Part shown: one piece after another, positions 22,906 through 35,500 of the stretch
How positions within the stretch are numbered: the stretch's first letter is position 1
Layout: every line of letters begins with the position of its first letter
NCBI GenBank assembly: GCA_013368315.1
Contig: JAACJM010000215.1
Location: 1 to 64,000 of the forward strand
DNA length: 64,000 bases
From: Tetrapyrgos nigripes
Taxonomy: Eukaryota > Basidiomycota > Agaricomycetes > Agaricales > Campanellaceae
Reading direction: 5' to 3'
Program-made: the position numbers and the translations under genes
Notes under the pieces: model-generated
What the model was told of the DNA's origin: nothing
Databases searched by the model: none
The model's input: the letters and a program-made list of their open reading frames with translations, nothing else

Positions 22906-24215
22906 AGATCAGTGATTCTCCAGCATGATATTCGGGTAACTGTAATGCTTCTTTTCTAGAGTCGTCTATTTCTACAAATGTCTCCCCTTGGAAGCAGATC
23001 CATACAAGTGGAGGGGTAAATTCGCTCCTGTTCACCCAGCATGTTCACTGCTGTTCGGAATTCTTTCCACTTTGAGAATTAAATAAATTTCAGGTCACAA
23101 TCTAGCTTTATCTACTACACATTAGTGACGGTTGATATCGCTTTGAGGTAAATTAAGGTGCACGCTTTTGCGCGACGAGACCAAAAGCTTCAGTCACATG
23201 AAAGGCTCAGGGCTGACGTAATAAAGCTTCTCTTGCAAACGACCTACGACGACTTGGAGTCGTCTAGGCTGCGATACCAAAACTTGGCGTTTTGGTAGAC
23301 TGGACTAGGTGTCCAGCCTTTATAGCGCATACCAAACCTGTTCACTATACCGATTGATGTATGTATGGCCTTGAATAGATCACTCTGGTATTATGACCTA
23401 TCTCTTCTCGATCCAAGTCAGTCTTCTGACTGAAGACGTTGTCCTGGTGTGTTGCTTGCTGTCATTTCATTTTTTCCCTCATGTTCATCAGATCTACTAC
23501 AGGATAAAGTTTATCTTTTTTTCACCAGGTACCTACTCAATCTCAATCGCACCAGTGTTTTGATCTGGTTATTTTAGCTCCACCAGAGCAGAAGCAAGCA
23601 AGTCTGTGTATACACTATTCGTCTCGGAGGCCAGCAGGTCCATGACCGGTGCGGGGACGACTTGGAGTCGTTTCCCTGATTCCAGAACTTGGTGTTCTGG
23701 AAGACTGGACTAGGTGTTCAGCCTTCATCATCCCACTACTGGTGTTCTTCCGTTCACTATACCGATTGACATATTATGTATGGCCTCGGATAGACCATCA
23801 TTCTGGTATTCTGACCTATCAGTTCTCAATCCAGGTCACACTGTTCTGGTTGAAGCTGTCATCCTGGTGTGTTGCTTATTGTCATTTGATGTTTTCTCCT
23901 CATGTTGATCAGATCCACTACAGGATAAAGCTTATCTTCTTTTCACCAGGTACATACTCAATCTCGATCTGACCAGTGTTTTGATCTGGTTGTATTAGAT
24001 TCTCCACCGGAGCGAAAGCAAGCAAGTGCAATATTCGTCTTGGAGTCGTTCGGCACACTGTCCAGCACCATCTCTCGCCTGGATCCTTTCAACGTCGGTA
24101 TCCTGACGTACTCCTCGAGGCTTTCAACGATGCAGATACAGGTGCAGCTCCAATCGAGTCCATTCGGTTGATCAGCCAAGTAAACAGGGAATGGTGTTCA
24201 AAAATTGCGATGAGA
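22906..24215 (+). repeat. Repeat block B, second copy of block A
   Basis: It is homologous to block A: TTCTCCAGCATGATAT opens both, and GTGGAGGG is found in both. Two tandem units have the motif GACGACTTGGAGTCGT at 23248 and 23656 (408 bp apart). Similarity continues past the units (CTCGCCTGGATCCTTTCAA in B, GTCGCCTGGATCCTTTCAA in A). B lacks the expanded minisatellite and has internal deletions relative to A. A minus-strand open frame across 22679-23035 is not conserved in A. B precedes the DUF6698 gene. Confidence 0.8.
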
Positions 24216-24945
24216 GGGATACTCTGATTACTACGAGCACCGCTCGTTATGTCTGAGAAGAGCAAATACTGGACAGCGCATCGCAGACTCCTCTCCATAT
24301 GCCCCTAGACACAGGTGTGATCCTTTTCTATTATCATTTATTTTCCTCACTGACGACGCCATGAAGTTTTCCAGTTCCTGTCTTCTCTTCACCCGCTGTA
24401 TTTTGTGGCAGCTTCAGATGTGTTTCTTGGTTCAGCCCACCGTGCAACTCTCTCCTCCTTCTTTCTACCGTTGCAATTGTGTTAAATCACATTCATGGTG
24501 ACAGTCAGGTGAAGGAAAGCAGGGAGATCAACAACAGTCAGATGGGCCAGCATTCTCTGGATGCTTCCCAGGTACAGGTTCTTCAGAGATCTTCCCGATT
24601 TTCCTTGGGATTTCACTTTGCCAAGTTACCTACTACATTGTGTAAGGCAGCCTTTGCACCCAGCCTCTCCAGGACTAAGTAGAGGACCGAATATTCTGTG
24701 GACCACGTCAACTGGCTTCAAATGTCTGGTGTCGTCTACTTCACACCAGTATACCATTGCCTTTCCACAGCTTTCCCGAAGCTCTACCGCATTTTCCGCA
24801 GTTTTCTGCAGTCCCTTTTCTACACCTTCCTGACTTTGATTCGAATAAAGTCACGTTGTCCGATGTTCGACATTCTAAATAACTTCGTCCCAAACCACTA
24901 TCTCCCTCCTTGTGCAACTTCTTCACTGAGTCATTGGATTCGTAT

Positions 24946-26826
24946 ATGGGCAAGACCGCAGCCAAGAAACACTGTTGGCCACAGAAGGAGCTGCCCCCAG
25001 AGCCCTCTGACAACAACGATTCCAGGACAGAGGCCTCGTCTTGCGAGGAGGATGAAGACAATGACAGTGACGATGACGATGGCAGTGACAGGGACGCTGA
25101 CGAGGTTGATGTTGGCAAAGCGACTTCTCAGAAACGGAAGCGACTCACCAACAAGAAGCAACCGGAAGAGGCAGCGACAAAGAAACGCAAAACTCGTGAA
25201 CGAAGTGATTTCGCTTCAATAAGCGACGAGCTGCTTCATAACGTCCCAGTCATGAAATTGTAAGCCTTTTGCATATATAGTCGACGTCCTTGTTTACGCC
25301 ATTTTGCATATAGAACCAAAACATATAAGAGCCCTGTCCAGATCTTCCAAGATGCAGCTCGATATTTCGCCGTTTTTCACAGCCCTTTCATTGATTGGAT
25401 GACGGTCCTCTGCGTCGGAACAATTCATGACAAACTCCTCAAGGACAAAAACATGTCGGCTAATGTATCTCAGATGGATAGAGCAGAAAGGTAAGATATG
25501 ACCTTCAACTGTGCTGTCCGCTGAATACCTATGCAGAAAGCAGGTCCTTGCCTTGTACAAACAATTGAAATCCAAGGTTGGCAAGGACTTCACAATGCAC
25601 ATGAAGGATGTCACTGCAAGGCAGACAACGCCGTTACTCGTTAAGAGAGTGTGTACTCTGCCGCTTCCATCTCCCAGACTGATCTTCTGATCATCCGTTT
25701 ATAATCCTGCAGATGAATACGGCTGGGAGTAATGTCGTGTCCCAAGATATTGAAGATATGAAGCCGGCAGCTTTGGACTACGCTCAGCTAGCTCTGAAAG
25801 TCCTGCAGTTGGACCCACCGATTCATTCCACTGGAGTGAAAGCCCACGTTCGTGGGTTCTACCACCCTCAACTTGCTAAGCTCCTCGTAACACCAATCAA
25901 ACTGCTGGAATTCATGGCAGACCTGGAAGGGTGAGCATGTTCCGTTCTCATCATAGGAATGCTAACGCTTCCTCTCCTCAGATTTTGTCGCAAAGTACAG
26001 GAAGGAGAAATCACGATTACACACACAAACTTTCCGTGTATATTTTATGATGATTACGGAGAAGCAGCATCGCAACATCAATTGATGGTTCAGCAATGTG
26101 TCCTCAGAAGCCAGGTGCTGAAACAGGTAAATAATCCATTTCTTGTTCTATTACTCTCTGACATATATGTAGACGTGGGTCCATCTCTTCCAAGGAAAGG
26201 ATTGCGTTGATCAGTGGATTGCTTCCAACCCAAAAAGGTTGGGAAAGTTGAGACGCATAGAGTATCAATGGTTACGCCTCGCACTATTGCTCATGTGTCT
26301 CTCATGGTAAGTGATTCATCACTCCTTCACACTCAGTTGCTAACTTCGATATTCCAGCTAAGACATGCCCTCTCTGCCTCTAGTGACTGGAGGATCGATG
26401 ACGGTGCCATAGACAAGAGAGAGGCATTTGATGCTGTTGTTTCCCTGTTTGAAGACGAGGAGCTGGTCGACGAGGAGTGGAACAAGGAGCTGCTCGCAAA
26501 CTGGAACAAGTGAGTAGAATGCGGCTGTCATCATATTTTCTGCCATTCATGTCCTTTCCAGTGAAATTCGATGGTTGCTATTTGGCACAAAGCGATCCGT
26601 TGCTGACGAAGATGATGCAGATGACTCAATCGCTAACCTCAAGAAGCTGAGAGTCCTGCAGGTGAAAGAGGCAGCCAAGGCTGCAGCTTCCGAGACCACC
26701 CCTTTGCCAGTTGGTCATACCCCCTCGTCTGATCCCAAGTCCACTTCTCCATCGTCTGCAACACCTGTTGCACCTGCTGCTCTTCAAGACTCATCAATCA
26801 TGAACTTGCCTGGTCGCTCAACTTAG
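24946..26826 (+). CDS. DUF6698-domain protein, one frameshift
   Basis: Eight exons: 24946-25259, 25314-25490, 25537-25648, 25713-25930, 25982-26126, 26173-26306, 26358-26509 and 26562-26826. All have GT-AG borders and all but exon 6 keep phase. The start is ATG 24946 (MGKTAAKKHCWPQ), followed by an acidic stretch and basic KRKR/KKRK patches. The domain part matches the Agaricomycete DUF6698 pattern: VRGFYHPQLAKLLV, then FCRKVQEGEITIT, PCIFYDDYGEA, VTPRTIAHVSLM, LRHALSASSDW and DAVVSLFEDEE. The domain has no known function and is abundant near DNA transposons in mushrooms. In exon 6 the start frame (TWVHLFQGKD) differs from the conserved frame (GKVETHRVSMVTPRTIAHV), a one-base shift between 26173 and 26225. 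It may be a decayed gene, an assembly error, or use another splice site. Confidence 0.7.
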
Positions 26827-27719
26827 TGTGAGTCAGTCGTTTGTAGTTAGGTTTTTTGCATGGACGGCTCGGGTTCTGCATTTTTCTGACAGGCCCTTCT
26901 TTTCTCCTTTTCCCCAAGTACATGGCTGACGATTGCAGTAGTGTTCATCCTCACTGCTACAAATGTCAATATCGTGAGTGGTCTCCTCAGTTCTAGCAGT
27001 CTCCACTAGTTAATTCAGCATATTTCAGTAAGCTGTACTCCAATGCTGTCTTACCTTTTTTTCGTTGTCTCTTTCTCGCTGTCATATACCTGCTTACTTG
27101 TGAGTGTTTCTTGTCATTAATTCCATTCAGCTCCTAATATAGCGCTTAGTTTTGCATGACTCAAGTAAGCGTTTCTTGCTTTCACCCTCGTTGTCCTGAA
27201 CATTGACACCGTGAGTGGTAGCTCAAGTTCTGGGTGTCTCCAGCTAACTATACAAAGCATTTTAGTGCTTGCTCATCACACATCCCTTGATTTCAGTGAG
27301 TACACTCCTTTGCTTGTCTCTTCTCTGTAGTTCAACATACACCATCCAGCCATACTCGCGATGTTCTCTCTCGCATGCTCTGATTGTCTCACACGCCTCT
27401 TACGTTCTGTCATCATAGTATACCTGCGCATTGGTGAGTATTTTTCACAGTCAATGCTGTCATCTACTTCCCGTTTGCTGACGTAGCCCCGCCGCTTCAT
27501 TGCAACTTTTTCATAAGATTACAGACTATCACTTATATGCTCCAGACAGTGACTTGTATCATGATTGGAGTCTGTCCAGATAGTAGTGGTACTGGTGTGT
27601 CTTCGTCCTTTTTTCCCTGGTTTTCCCCGAACTGACCCTCCCTGGCTCTGTAGGTAGCAATATTATGTACATTCACCTCCAATATATTTATTTTCCTGTC
27701 ATATTCGTCTGTCAAGACC
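26827..27719. other. Gene-free region with short imperfect repeats
   Basis: Segments around 26955-27035 and 27190-27270 are related (both contain CGTGAGTGG, then GTCTCCA, CTAACT or CTAGTTAA, and a TTTAG/TTTCAG end). Several GTGAGT...TTCAG pairs give intron-like spacing but no shared reading frame. It may be the 3' part of the element that carries DUF6698. Confidence 0.35.
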
Positions 27720-28478
27720 GTGATACACCCTGTGTGAACCTGGCCTGTCCCAAGTCGCAACTTTCATACCGGCAACCGGTGACCCAGACATTGCCAGGTG
27801 GTGTCATGCGCCCATAAAGTGTCAAGCTTCTACTCATTACTGCCACTTCTCATTGAACTTGCCCACCGGTGAGTTCTTTCGCGTTCTTGTTGTCGCTATT
27901 GACATTCTGTGTTACAGTAGCATCAAATGTCCTGTAGCCAAGACCCTGCTGTCGTTCTCTACCAAGACTTATCTAGGAAGCAGTCATCTACGTTTTTCAA
28001 GTTGTCGGGAGCCCAGAATACAAAGTCGGGTACAGTGGTCAACCAGACGTAAGAGTCAGGCAGTTAGAGGAGCGTTGTGGACATCAGTTGGCAGTTGTAG
28101 GGGAGGTGGAGACAAATTATGCGAAAAGAGCCCATATGGAGTGTTACTTTATCCTTCTCTCTCGTCTCTCTAAATGACTTGTGTGTTGCAGAACGTCTGG
28201 CCCACCTGAGGCTAGACCAGATGGGTATAACAAGAATACAAGGTCCCTGTCACGGTCCAAACCCGCAATGTAAGTCATACTCCTGCAGGTGGCCTCTTGC
28301 TCACTGAAACACTAGGCACGACTCGTCATCGGGAATTATTCCATGCAAATGGCCCCAATGCATCTGAAATGATTATTGCAATCGTCGAAGAGGTGGTGGA
28401 AGAGCTGGAGAGATTGCACGGAGACGAAGGAGACTCATGGTACATGATTTTCTCCACCGCCAACTATGATATCTAACG
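27720..28478 (+). CDS. GIY-YIG/T5orf172-like protein, partial
   Basis: Exon 27977 to about 28136, preceded by the acceptor ATCTAG, reads AVIYVFQVVGSPEYKVGYSG, then QPDVRVRQLEERCG and VETNYAKRAHME. This resembles the T5orf172 branch of the GIY-YIG fold (an I/V-Y-V/I…K-V-G start and an R…L…CG helix). A later stretch, ERLAHLRLDQMGITRI, and the exon 28316-28478, TRHRELFHANGPNASEMIIA, fit the rest of such proteins in basidiomycetes. The stop is TAA at 28476. An upstream exon-like frame (about 27723-27866) reads DPDIARWCHAPIKCQASTHY. The join near 28136-28190 does not keep frame in my hands, and no ATG could be fixed. GIY-YIG relatives are nucleases or DNA-binding modules; activity here is unknown. 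Confidence 0.45.
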
Positions 28479-29646
28479 GTTCCTTCCGCTATCGTCTCTC
28501 ATCTTTCTTCAAATATAACGCTCTCCCTTCAAATCATCTTGGACAATGCCCATCCGTGCTCCTTCAAACACCTGAACGCTCTCATCTTTCAAATACTTGA
28601 CACTCCTCTCAAATTATCTTGGCTGATGCCCTATATGAAAACTGTTCCATGTCCTGCCCAGTGGTTATACCTCACTGTGAACGCATTTCCCCCTTATCAA
28701 CTTTCTTTCCGAACCCTTTATCTGCTGCATGCCTTGATCATTCACGACACTGCCCTACCTACTCTATGTCAGTACCCAGTCATCCTTCCCGGTGGTCTCT
28801 ACGCTGGCTCCGTCTCTATCAACGCCCTCACCTACACCACCCTGGCAATCTCTACACTGGTGCCATCTTTCTACCAATGACCAGTCCGCCATCACTCGCC
28901 CTTCATGATCTATTCTGGTGTCGTCGTTTACCTTCCAATGACCATCCAACCATATACTCGGATTCTCTGCTTGTTCATTATTTGCTGTTCTTCTCGTTCT
29001 GTGGCATGGGTACGTGTTCGCCATTTTTCGTTCTCAGAGTTAGTGCTGACATTGCTTTTTGTAGTTTTGCTGTATAGTTTATTTTTGAATCTGTTTTCTG
29101 TAATGCACACTCTCGTCTCTGCTTGGATTTTGCTACTGGTGTTTTACATCTATTGTCAGTTATTGGCGTTGATACAAGGTAAGTCGTGTTGGCCCATTAC
29201 CGTCACTCTGTTGTTGATTCGCTCAAGCTCGCAAGCGACCCTTTTGGCCTATCAAGATCACCTTAATCAAGTACAACTGGAATTCATCACCCTCACAACA
29301 GCCTATACAAACATCTGATACTCCAGCAACAGATGCGCGGACTCACTTTCCCCTCAAGCTGAACGTCACAGTGACTCACATCCTCTCCAAATTCGGTAAC
29401 GAATGCACTTGAAATGGTCTGGCTACGTATCACCGGTAAATTGGTTTATTATAGTGCGTGTTTGGTTTTTCTACTATCTTCCTCGTGAACTAATTAACGG
29501 CCTAGACCAAATTCGCCGTGAAGGATGCAATGGTCCCACATAGTGATTGTCCGGGATTGTAGGGGTTTGTTCTGAGTACTGGGAGACAGGCATCAAAACC
29601 TCTCCCTGCTAGTACCTCTATCTCCTTCAAAAGCACCATCACATAG
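28479..29646. other. Gene-free stretch
   Basis: Pyrimidine-rich on the + strand from about 28500 to 28930. The frames 28539-28880 and 28619-29077 overlap each other without recognisable motifs and look like chance openings in CT-rich DNA. Confidence 0.4.
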
Positions 29647-31087
29647 ATGACACCAAGACGTCATCTAACCAACACTTTCACCGCAACCACTATCACCAGC
29701 TCTCCCTTTCTCCACGTACGCTTCCCCACTTCCCCTTTCTTCACATATGCCTCACCCACCAATCTTCCACTCCTCTCCCATGAATCTGATGGCAGCAAAT
29801 GCGGTTCAAAGGCATCTGAAAGCTCAGAAACTTATGCTGGACGTACACGGATATGCAGTTGTTATGAGTTCTAGGGATATTGGTGCTGTGCTGTCTGTTG
29901 ACGTCTGTCAGCATCTCCATTTATTGTTGGAAAGTCGTTTGTTCGACGTTTGCTTGCTAGAGGCATAGTCTCAGACATCGTCAGTGGTACGCTACACGCG
30001 TTTCTTTTCATCCTTCTTATTCTAATCACTACTTTTTCGATACTCCAGGTTTCCATCTTCTCATTCAACCCGTCAAGTCATAGTCAATCCAAGGCGCAGA
30101 CCAGTACGTTACTGCCAACGTTGAAGCCTGGGCTAAAGCCGTCAGTGGGCTATACGGGAACATCATGAAACCCTCTCTCGATCTTACACTCTTTACCTCC
30201 CAACTTTGTCTTTCACTTGGATTTAGAGGTACCATCCTACTCTTCACCACCTATTGGGCAACTGTACGGATTCTTGAAGCTAGAGAGAGTGAGATAGTGG
30301 AGAGAGGGAAAAGGGGATGCTGAGTAATGCGTACAAGAGGTTGTTTAGGCATGTCAATGGGGTTTAAAAGGTCAGTCAGACCATTGTTTACTCTATTGCT
30401 GCTGTTCACGTATAGAGTTACAGGTCTGAATCGCATACGAACGGACAGAAGACTATGTTATTAACTACCTTTGGTTGATAGCTGTTCTGCTCCTCTTTAC
30501 CCTCTGCATTAAACGGATGTCACCTCTTCCCCAAAGCTTTCCCAAAATTCCGGCAAAAAACTTCTTACCTTCTCGACATTCTTGACGTCCTCAATGATGT
30601 CCTAAATCAGGCCACGACGACCGAGAAACAAGGGGAGGAGGAAGACGAAGACGAGGGAGGTGAAGACGAATTTGAAGGAGACGGTAAAGATTTTGGTGTG
30701 GATGATGAAGACGAGTATGCCATGGACATCGACAGTGAAGATGACAGTGAAGATGACGACAAAAGCTTGAAGATTGAAAAACATCCCAATGGTATTTTAC
30801 GGAGTTTTTTACTTTGCTTTCTCCAACTACACCTCCTCTCCCACGAAGCCCATCAAAATCAAGGCGCCCTAACAAACCAAAATCCCGTTGGGCACTCGCA
30901 TGTTCTCAGCCTATCTCTTCCAGCGAGCGGCAAAAACACATTCATGGACATGATCCGAGGGATATCCTGTTTAAGCATGATGCTAGTAGGGTTATACAAC
31001 ATGATGTATGGAGGGAAAGAGGACAGGGAAGGTAGCGATAGAGCCGGAAGGATTTCGGAAGGATTTGGCTTGTGGTCGACATTCTAA
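29647..31087 (+). other. Possible small coding segments, one acidic
   Basis: 29747-29968 has an ATG and a protein-like run (VQRHLKAQKLMLDVHGYAVV). About 30530-30795 is an open frame without ATG that reads TSYLLDILDVLNDVLNQA and then a long Glu/Asp-rich stretch (DEDEYAMDIDSEDDSEDDD). Neither belongs to a family I recognise. They may be exons of one gene, but no consistent splicing was found. The acidic run creates Ser/Leu-rich antisense frames that are not genes. Confidence 0.3.
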
Positions 31088-32525
31088 GATGGGTTATCCT
31101 TCAAATTTCTTCCTTCGAGTGCATTTTCTTGTAACGCTCTCTTACCCCCCTCGCTCCATCACTCTATCTACCTCTCCCTTTCGTAACATACAAGTGCAAT
31201 GCAAAGTGGTGAAGCTCAATATCTGTCGTGTAATGATTAAGGTCTGTCTGCATCAATAATGCTTATTTTCCAAATTACTGCCAATCCAAGCATCTCCGAG
31301 TTGACGCATTGGAATTGCACCTGCGTCAACCCACCGAAGCATCAGCGTCGTATCCAGAGTCCAAACATATTATCTTTTAGACATACTCGCTCTTGGAATG
31401 ATGATAATTGTCCAGAACATGCTGAGGCAATCAGCTCTATCTCGGACATTGCCAAGGACAGTCATATAGAAAGCCCTTTGCCAACTACAATATCCTGCTT
31501 GCTTCCTGCATGATGTTCAAGACAGAAGGATCAGATATTTTGGTATGAATGGGTGGACACAATAGCACTATATTTTCTGTTTCTTTTTGCTTGTTATCAT
31601 GCCGTATATTGGCCCACAAGTAGAATTGCGGAAAACCCTTATGTAGTCCCACATGCTGTTTCCTCCTAGCATGATGTTCAATATGGAAAGGGTTGACTTC
31701 CTGGAAGGACAGGTAAAGACTTTAGCATCATGTTTGGCATTGCTTCCAGGTCAACATTGTGTTATTCTATAGCATTGGCTTGACATTATGGAAATCCTTT
31801 TGTTCCGGGACATCATGTTCCATATGGAAAGGTATGTGATCCTAGTTAGACAAGTAAAGGCAATTTCACAATATCAAGACCATGGTTGGGGTGCCTTCAT
31901 TATGTTTGCTGCTTTCCAAGTGCCTTTGATTTTGCAACTAAGATATCATTGTGATACAACCTTTAGGAAGACAGTTCATTATGAATATGCCCAGCAAAGA
32001 TCCCGTATTACAGATCTCATTCTCAAGGGGCCAAATATCTAGCAACAATTTTCCTCTTTTGCTGATGTAGTAGGGTAATAGAAGCCATATGTACCTGGAA
32101 CATGATCTAGAACAAACAGAATGATGGAAGGGACTAGAACAGGCAGAATTTGTGACAGGTTCAGTCCAGTTTTCCAAGTGTCCATTGGTGAACAAGAAAG
32201 ACAACTCAAACAGTAAAAAGTCAATAAAAAGTGAAGAAAGAGAGTACGATCTGAATTGGCGACAATGTGATTCTATTTGCAAGTAGTATGTCTCATGCTT
32301 CAATATCAGAATTTGGTCTGTTTCTGTTATCCTTTGGTTTAGATTATGACATGATATCCTTGGTAGATGGTAGAAATTTTGATCTACTGGTGTGCACTGT
32401 GAATTTGGAAGCAAAATGATCTTTATTTGGGCTTTCTTCCCTCATTTTTGCAGATTAATCTGAAAAAGCTTTTGTATTCCAACTACAAGTTATATAAGTG
32501 CATATTAGGTTCTTTGCTACAGAGT
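31088..32525. other. AT-rich gene-free region with weak repeats
   Basis: Around 31508, 31668 and 31810 the phrase CATGATGTTC or CATCATGTTC followed by A-rich GGAAAGG recurs, in imperfect copies about 140-160 bp apart. No coding potential was found. It forms the downstream flank of the NACHT-WD40 gene. Confidence 0.4.
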
Positions 32526-35500
32526 CTACAAGGGCTTCAAAACCAAAACTTTCCCAGACCCAAAGCCAAAACATAGTGAGCCACTGTCAAGATGTACAGT
32601 TGTACAAGAGAAATTAGGAAAAGGAAGGAAAATGCGCAAAGATTCCCCCATGCGAGGATGACAGATCCATTGGCCACCAACAAAATGACTGGGAACAGTC
32701 CCATCATCAGATCCAGAGGCTGCTTGCCTTCCTTCTGATGAGAATGCCACAGGAGTCACTTGATCTGAATGTCCCTTGAGCTTCTGCTCTTCCTGTCCTG
32801 TCTTCACATTCCAGATGCAGACAGTCCCATCATAAGATCCAGAGACCACTTGCCATCCATCTGGTGAGAACACCACTGAACTCACTGGACCTGAATGTCC
32901 CTCAAGCTTCTGCTCTTCCTCTCCTGTCTTCACATTCCAGATGTGGACAGTCCTGTCCTGACATCCAGAGACCACTTGCCATCCACCTGGTGAGAACGCC
33001 ACAGAAATCACCCAATCTGACTGTCCCTTCTTCCACTCTTCCTCTCCTGTCCCCACATTCCAGATACGGACAGTACTGTCAAAAGATCCCGAGACCACTC
33101 GCTGTCCATCTGGTGAGAACGCCACAGAATTCACCCATTTTGAATGTCTCTTGAGCTTCTGCTCTTCCTTTCCTGTCTTCACATTCCAGATGCGGACAGT
33201 CCTATCAACAGATCCAGAGACCACTTGCTTTCTGTCTGGTGAGAACGCCACTGAAGTCACCTGCTCTGAATGTCCCTTAAGCTTCTGCTCTTCCTCTCCT
33301 GTCTTCACATTCCATATGCGGACAGTGCTGTCATGAGACCCAGAGACCACTTGCCATCCATCTGGTGAGAACATCACAGAAGTCACCTTATCTGAATGTC
33401 CCTTGAGCTTCCACTCTTCCTCTCCTGTATTCACATTCCAGATGCAGACAGTCTTGTCATAAGATCCAGAGACTGCTTGCTTTCCGTCTTGTGAGAATGC
33501 CACAGAAGTCACCCAATCTGAATGTCCCTTGAGCTTCTGTCGTTCTTCTGCTGTCTCCACATTCCAGATGTGAACAGTCTTGTCATAAGATCCAGAGACT
33601 GCTCGCTGTCCATCTGGTGAGAACACCACAGAAGTCACCCAACCTGAATGTCCCTCAAGCTTCTGCTCTTCCTTTCCTGTCTTCACATTCCAGATGCGGA
33701 CAGTCCTGTCACGAGATCCAGAGACTGCTCGCTGTCCATCTGGTGAGAACACCACAGAAGTCACCTCATGTGAATGTCCCTCAAGCTTCTGCTCTTCCTC
33801 TCCTGTCTTCACATTCCAGATGTAGACAGTCCCGTCATGACATCCAGAGACCACATGCTGTCCATCTGGTGAGAACACCACAGAATTCGCCCAACTTGAA
33901 TGTTTCTTCTTCCACTCTTCCTCTCCTGTCTCCACATTCCAGATACGGACAGTCTTGTCATTAGATCCAGAGACTGCTCGCCGTCCATCTGGTGAGAACG
34001 CCACAGAATTCACCTCACTTGAATGTCCCTTGAGCTTCTGCCCTTCCTCTCCTGTCTTCACATTCCAGATGTAGACAGTCCTGTCATGACATCCAGAGAC
34101 CACATGCTGTCCATCTGGTGAGAACACCAACAGAATCCACCCAACTTGAATGTTTCTTCCACTCTTCCTCTCCTGTCTCCACATTCCAGATACGGACAGT
34201 GCCATCAAAAGATCCTGAGACCACTTGCCATCCATCTGGTGAGAATGCCACAGAAGTCACCTGATTTGAATGTCCCTTGAGCTTCTGCTCTTCCTCTCCT
34301 GTCTCCACATTCCAGATGTGGACAGTCCCATCCTGAGATCCAGAGACCACTCGCTGTCCATTTGGTGACAGTGCAATGGAGTTTACATGAGAGTTAGCAG
34401 TGAAGATCTGCTCACAGCGCTCCCAAACATTTTGTTGTCCAATGGGAAGCTCCCATCCTCCCTTTCCCCCTCCCAATTCCTTCCCCCCCCCCCAACACAT
34501 CTTTGACCCATAAAATTTCCTAATCAGTGACTCCTTGGGCAGCCAGAACAGAGCTGAATAGTAGATTTCCAGTGGATGGTCACGAACAGCATCCAAGCAC
34601 TGCAACAAACAACGTCTGGTATCCCTTGCCAGATCTTGGGTTTCATGATCAACCTAAGCCATTGTTAATGCTTTGGATTCAAGATTGAAGGAAAATTGGC
34701 TTACAGATTGTGCATTCCCTAAAGTGCGTAACATTTTCACTGCAACCTCAAGCTTTCCAAGCAAAGACATGCATTCAATCCAGCACAGAGCATGCTCCTT
34801 GAAAAACTTCTTCACTGGCTCCTGGAGAGAGCTTTTGTCAGCTGCTGCCAGGTAATGAGCTATCCAGTAAGTGCAGGCATACTGAAGGGGCTTGGATATA
34901 TAAGCCACTGTGTCAGCCTGGGATACATGCACATTTTTGCTCTGGAGGTGACAGCAGTTCTTGCTAAGGTGATCTAGATAGTCCAGACACTTCTTTGCCA
35001 GAAAGCAGTGGGATTCTTGTGGAGTGAGGTGATATTCTTTTGAACGATCATGGTCAGACATGAAGTCAGGGAAGGATGCATGGAAAATTTGGATAGGTTG
35101 CAAGGAATGATTAGGTACAGAAATGACAGATTGGAGAGAGCTGAGAGCACTCTGGAGGCGGGAGCTTAAAGGCTTGATCTTTAGTAGCTGTGCAATAGCA
35201 GTCTGGGAGAGTGGTGTGTGTGCAGCTATAAGAAGACGGAGGATATTCTTCAGAATCTCATTTTCCATCCCATTCCAGTTGTCACCACAGGCTGACACAA
35301 GGACGGCAGAGTAGAGAGTATCTAGCTCTTTGTAAGATGCCTCATTGTTAGCGTTGGGATGTGATGCACTGTAGGAAAGAATATCTTTCAATGCTTCACG
35401 AGTTTGAGGGGCAAGAAATCGGGGATTGCCAATAAACGAACAAGCAGTGGCAGCATAGATGAACAATTTTCCCGAGAGATCTAAGAGTCGGTTGAGCTGA

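Noticed and set aside
30591..30875. Three overlapping minus-strand ORFs, Ser- or Leu-rich
   Set aside because: Antisense of the acidic + strand segment.
32864..33964. Plus-strand ORFs across the WD40 array
   Set aside because: They are antisense shadows of the repetitive minus-strand WD40 coding sequence, with the same 126-bp periodicity.
34084..34235. Two separate WD40 genes overlapping at 34.1 kb
   Set aside because: The overlap is explained by a one-base insertion within a single array. Both parts carry the same repeat in the same order.
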